Source: Nitrososphaerota archaeon | GTDB taxonomy: Archaea; Thermoproteota; Nitrososphaeria; Nitrososphaerales; Gagatemarchaeaceae | Direction of reading: 5' to 3' | Assembly: GCA_005877185.1 (NCBI GenBank) | Contig: VBPQ01000028.1 | Location: 1 to 34,662 of the forward strand | DNA length: 34,662 bases | Shown here: positions 16,187 through 23,733 of the stretch, one piece after another | How positions within the stretch are numbered: the first letter of the stretch is position 1 | Layout: each line of letters starts with the position of its first letter | Program-made: the position numbers and the translations under genes | The notes under the pieces: model-generated | The model's input: the letters and a program-made list of their open reading frames with translations, nothing else | Databases searched by the model: none | Told to the model about the DNA's origin: nothing

Positions 16187-16597
16187 TTAGAAGCCGAGAA
16201 CTTTGGTTTCGTGCTGGAAGCTGGCCGTCGAGTCTGAGGCGTGCACCGCGTTGTCTGTCAACCCGAGGGAGAGGTCTCCCCTTATCGTCCCCGCCTCGCT
16301 CTCCCAGGCCTTTGTTGCTCCTACCATCCGCCTCGCTGTGGCGACGGCGTCCCTCCCCACGAGAACTACCCCTACGACTGGTCCGCTGGAGATGAACGAG
16401 ACGAGCTCGTTGAAGAAGGGCTTGCCCCTGTGCACCTCGTAGAATTTCTCCGCCTGAGCTTTCGTCATCGTGATCATCCTGAGTTGCTTTATCGCGAATC
16501 CCTTCCTCTCGAATCGCGAGAGAATCTCCCCGACGTAACCCCGCTTGACCCCGTCGGGTTTAACGACGACGAGGGTCTCCTCGGTGGCTGTGCTCAA
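16187..16597 (-). CDS. ndk: Nucleoside diphosphate kinase
   Basis: It transfers the gamma phosphate between NTPs and NDPs through a phosphohistidine. Visible are the opening TLVVVKPDGVKRGYVGEI, the HRGKPFFNEL helix region, the ARRMVGAT loop, and the active-site histidine in NAVHASDS. It is 136 residues, the normal size. The TTG start at 16597 lies one base past the eL24 stop, so the two are surely cotranscribed. eL24-ndk-aIF5B is a known archaeal order. Confidence 0.96.
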   Translation of the reverse strand: MSTATEETLVVVKPDGVKRGYVGEILSRFERKGFAIKQLRMITMTKAQAEKFYEVHRGKPFFNELVSFISSGPVVGVVLVGRDAVATARRMVGATKAWESEAGTIRGDLSLGLTDNAVHASDSTASFQHETKVLGF

Positions 16598-16598
16598 C

Positions 16599-16775
16599 CT
16601 ACTTCCTACCTCTCGCCCACTTCAGCTTCCTCGGGTCGCGCTTCAGCTTCAGGTCGTTCACCTTGCACTTTGAGGAGCAGTAGCTACGAGTGGAGCCGTC
16701 GTTTTTGACGTACATTATCCCGAGGCCGAGATACACTTCTCTGCCGCAGAAAGAACATTTCTTGGGAGTATACAA
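16599..16775 (-). CDS. rpl24e: Ribosomal protein eL24
   Basis: Large-subunit zinc protein of 58 residues. It begins MYTPKKCSFCG, continues GLGIMYVKNDGS and SYCSSKCKVNDLK, and ends KLKWARGRK. The four cysteines (CSFC, CSSKC) form the zinc site. The start is TTG at 16775; a nearby TTG at 16780 is out of frame. In many archaea it directly follows eS28; here a homing-endonuclease-like gene intervenes and eL24 has its own TATA-like element near 16834. Confidence 0.95.
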   Translation of the reverse strand: MYTPKKCSFCGREVYLGLGIMYVKNDGSTRSYCSSKCKVNDLKLKRDPRKLKWARGRK

Positions 16776-16829
16776 TTCAAGCTACCACCATCGACCTACG
16801 GATGAACAGGACGTCCCCGTCGCGGTGTC

Positions 16830-16838
16830 AATATAAAC
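16830..16838 (-). promoter_or_regulatory. AT-rich promoter-like element between eL24 and the LAGLIDADG gene
   Basis: GTTTATATT reads as a TATA box for eL24 on the minus strand (about 60 bases before its start). AATATAAAC on the plus strand could equally serve the divergent endonuclease gene (about 78 bases before its ATG). Confidence 0.35.
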
Positions 16839-16913
16839 AGAGCGATGAAATGTGGCAATCAGAGCGGGTAGCAGAATGAGTGGTGGTTAAAGCGTCCACG
16901 ACTGTCATTAGTC

Positions 16914-18185
16914 ATGGAAGAAATACTCGACGAATGGAATGACAAGCTTGTTGAGCACATTCTCAAGCACGGAGACGACCTCAGCTTCACGAAGTTCTTC
17001 TGGAAAGAATGCGAGGCGAACGAAAAGGAGCATGCGCAGTTCGCGCGATTCAGCAGAGCAATCTACTTGTCCCACGGTGGTATGTCGAACGCCAAAGTCG
17101 CGAGAGCGTTGGATACGGGCTATTCAACAGTCTGGACGTGGCTGAAGCTTAGTCGGTTGCCGAAGCTAGGGCATTACCTGAAAGTCTTTCTCGCGCTCGG
17201 GAAGCCGCATGAAAGGCGGGTTTGGCTCAGCGTGAATAATTCCCCAGGCCACGCGGTGCCATTGGGGCCGTACGTGGAAGTTCCCACCGAGATACGTGCG
17301 TGGGAAGATATCGAGCCTCTCTTAACTCAACTCCAGCCTATCGCAGTAATTACTGATGGACTGTCAAGGGCGTACCTCTTTGGTTTCCTCCTGGGGATGG
17401 TAATCGGAGATGCTGCCAAGCCGAGGCAAGAAGAGTGGCACAGACACCTGAACCTGACTCTCAGTGAGAAATATTCCACTAACTGGAACTTGGGCGAGTT
17501 CACCTGCCTATGTGCCGCGAGCGCAGGACTAAGGATGGAACGCGCCACAGACTTGCCACGAAGTCATGATAAGCCTCATGGGTTCTATTGTTGGACGTCC
17601 CAATCGTCGGCTTTGATCGATTGGATTTACAACGTCTGTCTGGGTCTTACGGATGAAGAACTTACGACGTATGATGCGGTGAGAATGAATTGGGGGCTGA
17701 CGGGACCGGATGATTTCAGAAGAGGACTAATTCAGGGCCTGGCCGAATCAGACGGGTCGGTCAACATAGCGAGTCAAGCAGTAGAATTCTGGATCGGTCC
17801 CAACTGGGAGTTCGGCGCGAGGCTATTGGAAAGCTTCGGCTTGCATTCCTTTAGAAGCCGAGAAGCGCTCTGCGTCTCGAAGACCCAGGTAGTGAAGTCA
17901 CTGGAAGTCCCTTTGTTCTCCCCACTCTTGAAGACAGTGCGGTACACCCGGTATGAGAAACTGGCCAGTGCGAAACGAATGGCCAGGGGCGGCAGTCGTC
18001 TCCCTGATGGAGTGCGAAACACAATAACGAGACTGAAGGCCCAGGGACTTTCAGTCAGCGAGGTTTCAGAGAAGATCATTGACGCTTACGGAATAAGCGT
18101 GTCCTTCGAAGCGCTCAAGAGGTGGGCGGGGAGACACGGAGGGAGAAAAGCCGCTTTAGATGGTGGCGCTGAGAACGTTGGCTAG
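16914..18185 (+). CDS. Free-standing LAGLIDADG homing-endonuclease-like protein with two helix-turn-helix regions
   Basis: This 423-residue protein is read opposite to the ribosomal genes around it. Two LAGLIDADG-type helices are visible: YLFGFLLGMVIGDA at 154-167 and LIQGLAESDGSVN at 272-284, each ending in the acidic residue expected to bind metal. Their spacing of about 118 residues fits a two-motif monomeric enzyme. An N-terminal helix-turn-helix (about 58-80, SNAKVARALDTGYSTVWTWL) and a C-terminal one (about 380-408, VSEVSEKIIDAYGISVSFEA) would bind DNA. Codon use looks AT-richer than its neighbours, a sign of transfer. Its last 30 bases overlap the end of rps28e on the other strand. It may be mobile or have been recruited as a regulator. 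Confidence 0.75.
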   Translation: MEEILDEWNDKLVEHILKHGDDLSFTKFFWKECEANEKEHAQFARFSRAIYLSHGGMSNAKVARALDTGYSTVWTWLKLSRLPKLGHYLKVFLALGKPHERRVWLSVNNSPGHAVPLGPYVEVPTEIRAWEDIEPLLTQLQPIAVITDGLSRAYLFGFLLGMVIGDAAKPRQEEWHRHLNLTLSEKYSTNWNLGEFTCLCAASAGLRMERATDLPRSHDKPHGFYCWTSQSSALIDWIYNVCLGLTDEELTTYDAVRMNWGLTGPDDFRRGLIQGLAESDGSVNIASQAVEFWIGPNWEFGARLLESFGLHSFRSREALCVSKTQVVKSLEVPLFSPLLKTVRYTRYEKLASAKRMARGGSRLPDGVRNTITRLKAQGLSVSEVSEKIIDAYGISVSFEALKRWAGRHGGRKAALDGGAENVG

Positions 18186-18434
18186 AACGCCGCCGAGTAC
18201 AAGGGCGATTATTACGAGGAGTTTCACCTTGCGCGCCTCTCTTTCGGTGTCTCTCAAGATCAGTATGTCCGCGAGCTTGATCGGACCCTTCACGTTCCTC
18301 GTGAGGATCCTTCCCTTCTCCTTCCCCTCGAGCAGCTTTACCCTAACCTGAGTTATCTCCCCCGCCACGCCAGTCCTGCTCACTATCTGGACGACCTCAG
18401 CGGATGTGAGCGCCTCAACCTCTCGCTTGCTCAC
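18156..18434 (-). CDS. rps28e: Ribosomal protein eS28 with an added hydrophobic C-terminal segment
   Basis: The first 70 residues are a normal eS28 (SAEVVQIVSRTGVAGEITQV, KGRILTRNVKGPIKLADIL, LRDTEREARK). Archaeal homologs end about here. This frame continues for 22 residues after KVK with LLVIIALVLGGVLANVLSATI, an apparent transmembrane helix. Third codon positions in the extension are mostly C, as in real genes here, so it does not look like random read-through. The GTG start overlaps the L7Ae stop (GTGA). The last ten codons overlap the convergent endonuclease gene. Confidence 0.88.
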   Translation of the reverse strand: MSKREVEALTSAEVVQIVSRTGVAGEITQVRVKLLEGKEKGRILTRNVKGPIKLADILILRDTEREARKVKLLVIIALVLGGVLANVLSATI

Positions 18435-18811
18435 GCGGCCTTCTTCAACCTCGTCAGCTCTTGGGTGACCTGCTCGAGTATCTGCGACCCCTCCCCGGCC
18501 TCGATGACGGCCGCTGCGGCCGTGGGGACGTCGATCCCGATCGCTGGGCCAATCTGCGCCCTCGAGGGCACGAAGACGTAAGGAATCTTCTTCTCTTCAC
18601 AGATGATCGGGAGGTGGGCGACAACCTCGGGGGGCTGGACGTCCTCGGCGATGACGACGAGTTTCGCCATCCCTCTCTCTATCGCCTTCGTCGACTCGTT
18701 CGTGCCCTTCCTCACTTTACCCGTTCTCGAGGCTTGCCTCAGTACCTCGTAGGATGCCTCGGCAACTTCCTTAGGCGTCTCGAACTTTACGTAGTACGGC
18801 TTGGGGGTCAT
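18431..18811 (-). CDS. rpl7ae: Ribosomal protein L7Ae
   Basis: Kink-turn RNA-binding protein of the large subunit, also a core protein of archaeal C/D and H/ACA guide RNPs and RNase P. The 126-residue protein begins MTPKPYYVKFETP. It contains the RNA-contact block KGTNESTKAIERG, then LVVIAEDVQPPEVVAHLPI and VPSRAQIGPAIGID. An in-frame start at 18841 exists, but it would lie only about 10 bases from the TATA-like box, so ATG 18811 is chosen. It leads the L7Ae-eS28 operon. Confidence 0.96.
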   Translation of the reverse strand: MTPKPYYVKFETPKEVAEASYEVLRQASRTGKVRKGTNESTKAIERGMAKLVVIAEDVQPPEVVAHLPIICEEKKIPYVFVPSRAQIGPAIGIDVPTAAAAVIEAGEGSQILEQVTQELTRLKKAA

Positions 18812-18846
18812 CTTGAAAATCGCCCAATGACAGCCTGACACCTCAG

Positions 18847-18855
18847 ATACTTAAG
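18847..18855 (-). promoter_or_regulatory. TATA-like box for L7Ae-eS28
   Basis: CTTAAGTAT on the minus strand is centred about 40 bases before the L7Ae ATG at 18811. The IS element begins only 15 bases upstream, so the core promoter seems to have survived the insertion. Confidence 0.45.
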
Positions 18856-18861
18856 GGTTGG

Positions 18862-18869
18862 CGGTCAGC
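18862..18869. repeat. Target-site duplication, left copy
   Basis: CGGTCAGC directly abuts the left inverted repeat of the IS and is repeated exactly at 19997-20004 after the right one. Confidence 0.85.
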
Positions 18870-19996
18870 GGCTCTGTAGAAACCCTCTTCTCAGAAATTC
18901 GGTCTGACTGAGGTCCTATTCGTAGAACGCTCAAGATTCTTTCAGATGGCACGTTTTGCCATCGTCCGCTGGCTCAACACCCCTGGTTGGAATGACAGGG
19001 AAGAAGAACCGGAAGGACGATGACGAACAGAAGAGACGGGAGAGCAGGTACATAAGGATGGTCAGGGCAGTCTTCAAGGTCTGTCAGAGGCAGTGCATCC
19101 CGCTCTACTCCAGCAAGTTCTCTAGGAAGGATTACACACTCTGGCAGCACATCGCCCTCCTCGTCCTATGGCAGAGGATTAGGAAGTCGTACAGGGAGTA
19201 CGTGGACGACTTCCTCACGGTGGCAGACAGGCTCGTCGCAGCCCTCGGCTTGGCCAAGCTTCCACACTTCACCACGATAGAGAAGTTCGTCCTGAGGGTC
19301 CCGTCGACACTCCTCGAGAGGGTGATGGGAGGGTTCGTCCTCCTGACCAGGATCAGGGGGCAGGTCTTCTCCCCAGACTCCTCCGGGTTCTCACCCAATC
19401 ACGTCTCCAGATACTATGCCCTCAGAATCAAGAGGGACGTCCTCTCGTCGATGAAGAGGCAGGTGAGGCAGAAGGAGAGGTGCGAGAGGAGATGACGAAG
19501 AGAAGGACGAGGCGCTTCCTGAAGCTGACCATCGGTGTGGAGCTGAGGACCCAGCTTGTCACCTCGATCAAGCTCAGGAGAGGCCCTGCCAATGACAACA
19601 GGGATTTCGAGCCCGTGGTGAGGAAGGGTCACTCGGTCAAGCCAATCAAGGTCGGCATCGGGGACAAGGGCTACGACGACGAGGACAACCACGAGCTCCT
19701 GAGGGACGAGCTCGGTGCGATGTCCATAATCCCTGCGAGGTATGAGAACGTCCCCATCTGGAGGACGAGGGGGCGCTACAGGAAGGAGATGAAGAGAGGA
19801 TACTCGAAGAAGACGTACCACCAGAGGTCCAAGGACGAGACGGTCTTCTCCGTTGCGAAGAGGACCATGGGGGAAGAGGTGAGGTCTGTCAGGGTGAAGG
19901 CGCAGAACAATGAGATGAGGTTCAGGGTGATAGCCTACAATGCGTCAAGGACAGTGAGCCTGGCCTATTCTTTAGTCAGAGGGTTTCTACAGAGCC
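18870..19996 (+). mobile_element. Complete IS5-family insertion sequence, ISH1-like
   Basis: A 1,127-bp element bounded by perfect 19-bp inverted repeats (GGCTCTGTAGAAACCCTCT at 18870-18888 and its complement at 19978-19996) and an 8-bp direct repeat of the target. It encodes a DDE transposase in two overlapping frames. The ISH1 group of the IS5 family is known for 8-bp duplications and a length of about 0.9-1.15 kb, which fits. The exact target duplication points to a fairly recent insertion. Confidence 0.9.
18992..19495 (+). CDS. IS5-family transposase, N-terminal part
   Basis: This 167-residue first reading frame begins MTGKKNRKDDDEQ. It contains the IS5-type N-terminal region (TLWQHIALLVLWQRIRKSYREYV, TTIEKFVLRV) and the first catalytic aspartate D119 in FSPDSSGFS. 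It ends with TGA at 19493-19495, overlapping an ATG (ATGA) of the next frame. The catalytic triad is completed only in the second frame, so activity needs frameshifting, or assembly of two polypeptides, or the gene is broken. Confidence 0.85.
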   Translation: MTGKKNRKDDDEQKRRESRYIRMVRAVFKVCQRQCIPLYSSKFSRKDYTLWQHIALLVLWQRIRKSYREYVDDFLTVADRLVAALGLAKLPHFTTIEKFVLRVPSTLLERVMGGFVLLTRIRGQVFSPDSSGFSPNHVSRYYALRIKRDVLSSMKRQVRQKERCERR

Positions 19997-20025
19997 CGGT
20001 CAGCAACCGGCCTCTATTATCCTGA
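19492..20025 (+). CDS. IS5-family transposase, C-terminal part in the -1 frame
   Basis: This second reading frame starts at the ATG overlapping the stop of the first; the frame is open back to GTG at 19480. It carries the second aspartate D58 in GIGDKGYDD and the third catalytic residue E116 inside a Y(2)R(3)E(6)K signature (Y109, R112, E116, K123). RTRRFLKLTIGVELRTQ is the usual strand after the first aspartate. No obvious slippery heptamer is seen in the short overlap. The last codons run past the right inverted repeat to a stop outside the IS at 20023-20025. Confidence 0.85.
   Translation: MTKRRTRRFLKLTIGVELRTQLVTSIKLRRGPANDNRDFEPVVRKGHSVKPIKVGIGDKGYDDEDNHELLRDELGAMSIIPARYENVPIWRTRGRYRKEMKRGYSKKTYHQRSKDETVFSVAKRTMGEEVRSVRVKAQNNEMRFRVIAYNASRTVSLAYSLVRGFLQSPVSNRPLLS
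19997..20004. repeat. Target-site duplication, right copy
   Basis: CGGTCAGC directly follows the right inverted repeat and matches 18862-18869 exactly. Confidence 0.85.
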
Positions 20026-20063
20026 AATTGGTTCACCCCCTAGCAACAGGTCAGCAACCGGCC
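19998..20063. repeat. Pair of 15-bp direct repeats next to the IS
   Basis: GGTCAGCAACCGGCC occurs at 19998-20012 and again at 20049-20063. The first copy overlaps the target duplication. Without the IS, the left flank would read GGTTG, 8 bases, then CAACC: an inverted repeat. The rest of 20026-20180, between the IS and the gltX stop, shows no gene. Confidence 0.6.
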
Positions 20064-20180
20064 CGGGAGCCCTACGCCTGAGTCCCTACCCGCGACATCG
20101 TTCCTGACCGACGTAAAGGGACTTGCTTTGCGGGGCGGAAGCAGCTTCGAGCCACCGAACAGAAAGACCTGGTCTCTCCG

Positions 20181-21911
20181 TCATCTGTGCGCCAGTACGC
20201 AGGTGTCCCGCGCATCGACCCTGCAGAACCCGTACCTCATGAACTGGATGATCTGCCCCATTTTGAGGTCGCTGAACGACTCCTCCACGAGCCCCTTCGT
20301 GGTGACGAGGCTCTTCCTGTTCACCGAGCCGTCCTCGTTGTAGAGGGGGCCGGGCTCGAGAACCTTGAGCTTCGTCTTCAGGTCCGTGACCCACTGGATC
20401 TTGGGTGTATCATGAATCACCTCCTCGCTGTGGAATTGAGCTGTTATCAGGTTGGTCTTCTTCCCGAGTACCTGAACGTTGTACAGCTCGATTAGCCGAA
20501 GGACCGTCCCCGCTTTTGCGGCAAGCGCGTCTCGCTTCGGGACGAAGAAGAACCCCGAGGTCTGGATCGTCCTGCTCCCCAGATCCTTCTCGGGGTGATA
20601 CGGGATTCTCGCCCTCTTTGAGGGGGCGTCTTTCACGTGGAGGGCGATGGGGTCTGGGACGAACATCAACCTCTTCGAAAGCGGGTCGAGAAGCTTTCTG
20701 TTCACGGCGAAGAGGAGGGACCAGTCGTACTCGTGCTCGGTCTTCGTGTAACCGACCTGAAGGGTGAACTGCTTGATCGATTCTGGCAGGATTCCCCTCC
20801 TCTTGACACCCTCGACCGTGGGCATCCTCGGATCGTCCCATCCGCTGACGAGCTTCTTCTCGACGAGGGGGCGGAGGAGCCTCTTCGAGACAGGCGTCCC
20901 CTTGAAGTTGAACCTGGAGAACTGGAGGACGGTGACGGGTCGGAAGGAGAGGAACCCCCTCATCAGCTCTTGAAGCGCGAGATGAAACTCCGAGCTGCGG
21001 AGGACGTGAGTTATCTTGCAGAGCTCGTCCTCGACCACGACCTCGAAGTCGTACGTGGGCCAGACCGAATACCTCGAACCAGTCAGGGGGTGGGGGTGCT
21101 CTATCACCCTGAAGATGTTTGGGTCTCTCAGGGAGTAGTCGAGGCTCGTCATATCTCCCCTCAGTCTTATTACGTACTCCCCCTCCCCGTACTTCTTCGA
21201 GATCATCCCGTTCCAGATCTCCAGGTTCTTCTCGAAAGACTGTTCCCTGTGCTCGCAGGCCGTCCCCGAGAACCTGAGCTTCTTCACCTTCGCCTCGTCG
21301 CATCCGCAGGCGTACGCGTTCCCCTCCGAGAGAAGCGTCTGCCCGTACTCGTAGAGTATCTCCAGGTCGCTCGAGACGCTCTTCTCGTAGTCCCACTTTA
21401 TCCCGAGCCACCGGCTCCCCTCCCTGAAACTCTCGTAGTAGCGGGTTTCGACCTTCCTCGGGTTGGTGTCCTCGAAGCGGAGCCAGAGCTTCCCGTCGTA
21501 TTTCTCGGCATAGACCGAGTTGATCATGAAGGCCATCCCGTGCCCTATATGCATGAACCCCGACGGCTCCGGCGGCAGCCTGAAGGCGAGCGCCCCCTTC
21601 ACGTTGGGAAGTGGGGGAAGCCCGACTCGCCCCTCCTCCCTCTCCCTGGGCGCAACATCGGCTTCTGGGTATCTCTCGCGGAGAAGCGCCCGCAGGTTCT
21701 CGACTGTCATCGCGTTCACCTCTTTCACCCTCTCCTCGACCGCCCGCGCGACCTCCTTCGCGCTGGCGCGCAGCTCGGGATACTCCCCGATCACCTTGCT
21801 CATGACCGCGCCGACCTCGGCTTTGCCGTCGTGGCGAAGAGCGTTGAGCAGGGCGTTTCTCTCGACGGATGCGACGACGTTTTCCGAGAGGCCGTCTTCT
21901 CTGGTTACCAC
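20181..21911 (-). CDS. gltX: Glutamyl-tRNA synthetase, archaeal/eukaryotic type
   Basis: Charges tRNA-Glu (and, in archaea with an amidotransferase, tRNA-Gln). The protein is 576 residues. The class I HIGH motif is in PPEPSGFMHIGHG, after an N-terminal helical region. LWLRFEDTNPRKVE is the next conserved block. The KMSKS equivalent is GTPVSKRLLRPLVE. CGCDEAKVKK probably belongs to the zinc-binding insertion. A beta-barrel anticodon-binding domain forms the C-terminus. The frame is open far upstream, but GTG at 21911 fits the end of the prenyl synthase gene (7-bp overlap) and the family N-terminus. Confidence 0.95.
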   Translation of the reverse strand: MVTREDGLSENVVASVERNALLNALRHDGKAEVGAVMSKVIGEYPELRASAKEVARAVEERVKEVNAMTVENLRALLRERYPEADVAPREREEGRVGLPPLPNVKGALAFRLPPEPSGFMHIGHGMAFMINSVYAEKYDGKLWLRFEDTNPRKVETRYYESFREGSRWLGIKWDYEKSVSSDLEILYEYGQTLLSEGNAYACGCDEAKVKKLRFSGTACEHREQSFEKNLEIWNGMISKKYGEGEYVIRLRGDMTSLDYSLRDPNIFRVIEHPHPLTGSRYSVWPTYDFEVVVEDELCKITHVLRSSEFHLALQELMRGFLSFRPVTVLQFSRFNFKGTPVSKRLLRPLVEKKLVSGWDDPRMPTVEGVKRRGILPESIKQFTLQVGYTKTEHEYDWSLLFAVNRKLLDPLSKRLMFVPDPIALHVKDAPSKRARIPYHPEKDLGSRTIQTSGFFFVPKRDALAAKAGTVLRLIELYNVQVLGKKTNLITAQFHSEEVIHDTPKIQWVTDLKTKLKVLEPGPLYNEDGSVNRKSLVTTKGLVEESFSDLKMGQIIQFMRYGFCRVDARDTCVLAHR

Positions 21912-22978
21912 TGCCGCTCGACCGAATACCTTGCGACTCGCGCCAGGAGTTCGACCGACTCTTTCTCCCCCTTCCACTCTACCGTGCCGAGGACCTCGAG
22001 CGCCTCCCCGAGAAGGTGGGATGCCTTCTCCTGCGAGTACCTGATCGCCCCGTGTTTCTTCATCAGCGAGATGACATAACGGACGTCTTCGGCTGTCTTT
22101 CGATTCCTGCTCTTGCCCATTATCTTCAGAACCTTCTCCCTCTCTCCGCTCTCCGCAACCTCGAGCAACCTGAGAAGTATCAGCGTCCTCTTTCCTTCGA
22201 GTATGTCGTCGGAAGTCTCCTTCCCGTACTTCTCGGCGTCGCCCACCAGGTTGAGGGCATCGTCTTGTATCTGGAAGGCCATCCCGAGTTTGGTCCCGAA
22301 CTCGAGGAGCTTCTTCAGCTCCCCCTCCCCCGCCCCGGCTACGATCGCTCCGAGCCTGCAGGGGCTCGTCACTGTGTACCAGGCGGTCTTCCTGGTAACC
22401 ATCTTGAGGTAGTCGGACTCGTTGAGCCCCCACTTGTTCTCGACCACCCAGACAAGCTCCATGTGCTGCCCCTCCGTGGTCTCGTTGACCATCCTCGAGA
22501 ATTCGTCGAGTATCCTGAGCGTCCTCTCCTCTCCGAGGAGCTTCCTGTTCCTAAGAAGGAAGCCCCACATCCTGGCGTGAAGGGCGTCGCCCGCGTTGAT
22601 CGCGAGCCCCTCGTCGTACTTCCTGTGAAGGGTAGGCTCTCCTCTTCGCAGCTCGGAGCTGTCCTCGATGTCGTCGTGGATAAGGATCCAGTTTTGAAAG
22701 AGCTCAATGCATGCGGCGGTGAGGAGGCAGTCGCTCTCCTCCCCCCCGAATGCCTTGCAGGTGCTTACGCAAAAGAAGGGGCGGAGTCCCTTCCCCTTCC
22801 GCTGGGGGTAGTCCCTCATCATCCTGTAGAGGAGGTCGACCTCCTTCAGCGGGCTCGAAGAGGGGAGGAGCTGGTTGAGGATGACGTAGTCGACCCTTGA
22901 CTTGACCCTCCCGACCTCATCGAGGAGGGAGGGCGTCCCTGATTTCGAGTCGCTCGTGAAACCTGTGTGCTGGGTCAT
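21905..22978 (-). CDS. Isoprenyl diphosphate synthase (geranylgeranyl/farnesylgeranyl-type)
   Basis: Condenses isopentenyl diphosphate with allylic diphosphates to make the C20/C25 chains of archaeal lipids. The protein is 357 residues. The first aspartate-rich motif is LIHDDIEDSSELRRGEPT with the usual RRG. The second is QIQDDALNLVGD, followed by KETSDDILEGKRTLI. Chain length is not decided from sequence here. ATG at 22978 overlaps the stop of the isopentenyl phosphate kinase by 4 bp. Confidence 0.93.
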   Translation of the reverse strand: MTQHTGFTSDSKSGTPSLLDEVGRVKSRVDYVILNQLLPSSSPLKEVDLLYRMMRDYPQRKGKGLRPFFCVSTCKAFGGEESDCLLTAACIELFQNWILIHDDIEDSSELRRGEPTLHRKYDEGLAINAGDALHARMWGFLLRNRKLLGEERTLRILDEFSRMVNETTEGQHMELVWVVENKWGLNESDYLKMVTRKTAWYTVTSPCRLGAIVAGAGEGELKKLLEFGTKLGMAFQIQDDALNLVGDAEKYGKETSDDILEGKRTLILLRLLEVAESGEREKVLKIMGKSRNRKTAEDVRYVISLMKKHGAIRYSQEKASHLLGEALEVLGTVEWKGEKESVELLARVARYSVERQW

Positions 22979-23733
22979 ACTGCCACCATCGTGCCGTAGA
23001 AGTCAAGCCCCCTCAAGGCTTTCGCGAATTCAGCTCTCCTAAAACCGGAGACAAAACTTACGCTCGTCCCCAGAGAAGCGATCTTCCCCGCGACCTGAAG
23101 CTTGAGCTTCATACCTCCAGTCGCATCGTCTCCAAGGTCCACCTTAAGTTTGCTCATCTGGGAGGCTGATATCGTCCGGAGGAGGTTCCCCGCCTTCTCC
23201 TTCTCCCTGCCTCGATAGACTCCGTCGACATCCAACGCGAAGACACAGCGGACCGGCCTCAGGACCTTGGCCAACTCGTGCATGATCGTGTCACCTGAAA
23301 GGATCCTAAAGCCTCTCGGATATGAGGAGACGTCGCCGAAGGTGACGGGGGAGAGCCCCGAGGAGAGGAGGTTCCTGAGCCAGGACCTCGCGTGCTCCCC
23401 GTCGGAACTCACGAGTAGGTCGAAGGGAGCGAAGGGGTAGGTCTCGACGCCCGCCCCCATCAAGGCTCTGCACACCAGTTGATTGAGCGCGTACATGGCG
23501 TCTCGGGTCTTGCTCACCCCTTCCCCTCCTCTCGAGTAGGCTCCCGAGGTGAGGCCGTACTCCTTCGCGACCGGGTGACCGAATGAGCCGCCGCCGTGGA
23601 CGAGGACGACTCGTTCGTGAGACGCGGCTATCTCCTCTCCCAGAGCCGATACCACTTCCGCTCTGAATGAGAAAGGCTTAGTCTTGTCGGTAATCACAGA
23701 CCCGCCGAGCTTCGCGAGAGTTACCGGAGCCAA
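22975..23733 (-). CDS. Isopentenyl phosphate kinase
   Basis: Converts isopentenyl phosphate to isopentenyl diphosphate in the archaeal mevalonate route. This 252-residue amino acid kinase-fold protein begins LAKLGGSVITDK, has the catalytic histidine in VHGGGSFGHPVAKEYGL, and ends with a typical VSGFRRAEFAKALRG. FALDVDGVYRG carries the nucleotide-side aspartate. The TTG start at 23733 overlaps the end of mevalonate kinase by 13 bp, and the gene is tightly coupled to the prenyl synthase. Confidence 0.94.
   Translation of the reverse strand: MAPVTLAKLGGSVITDKTKPFSFRAEVVSALGEEIAASHERVVLVHGGGSFGHPVAKEYGLTSGAYSRGGEGVSKTRDAMYALNQLVCRALMGAGVETYPFAPFDLLVSSDGEHARSWLRNLLSSGLSPVTFGDVSSYPRGFRILSGDTIMHELAKVLRPVRCVFALDVDGVYRGREKEKAGNLLRTISASQMSKLKVDLGDDATGGMKLKLQVAGKIASLGTSVSFVSGFRRAEFAKALRGLDFYGTMVAV

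Noticed and set aside
15135..16190. 351-codon plus-strand frame antisense to aIF5B
   Set aside because: No recognisable domain, and the minus strand encodes an unmistakable GTPase.
20637..22079. 480-codon plus-strand frame antisense to gltX and the prenyl synthase
   Set aside because: Both minus-strand proteins have full catalytic motifs. The antisense frame is Arg/Pro/Leu-rich and spans two genes, a usual GC-rich artefact.
21912..22433. Upstream extension of GluRS to 22433
   Set aside because: The added residues are prenyl synthase sequence in another frame, rich in Arg/Gly. GTG 21911 gives the normal N-terminus.
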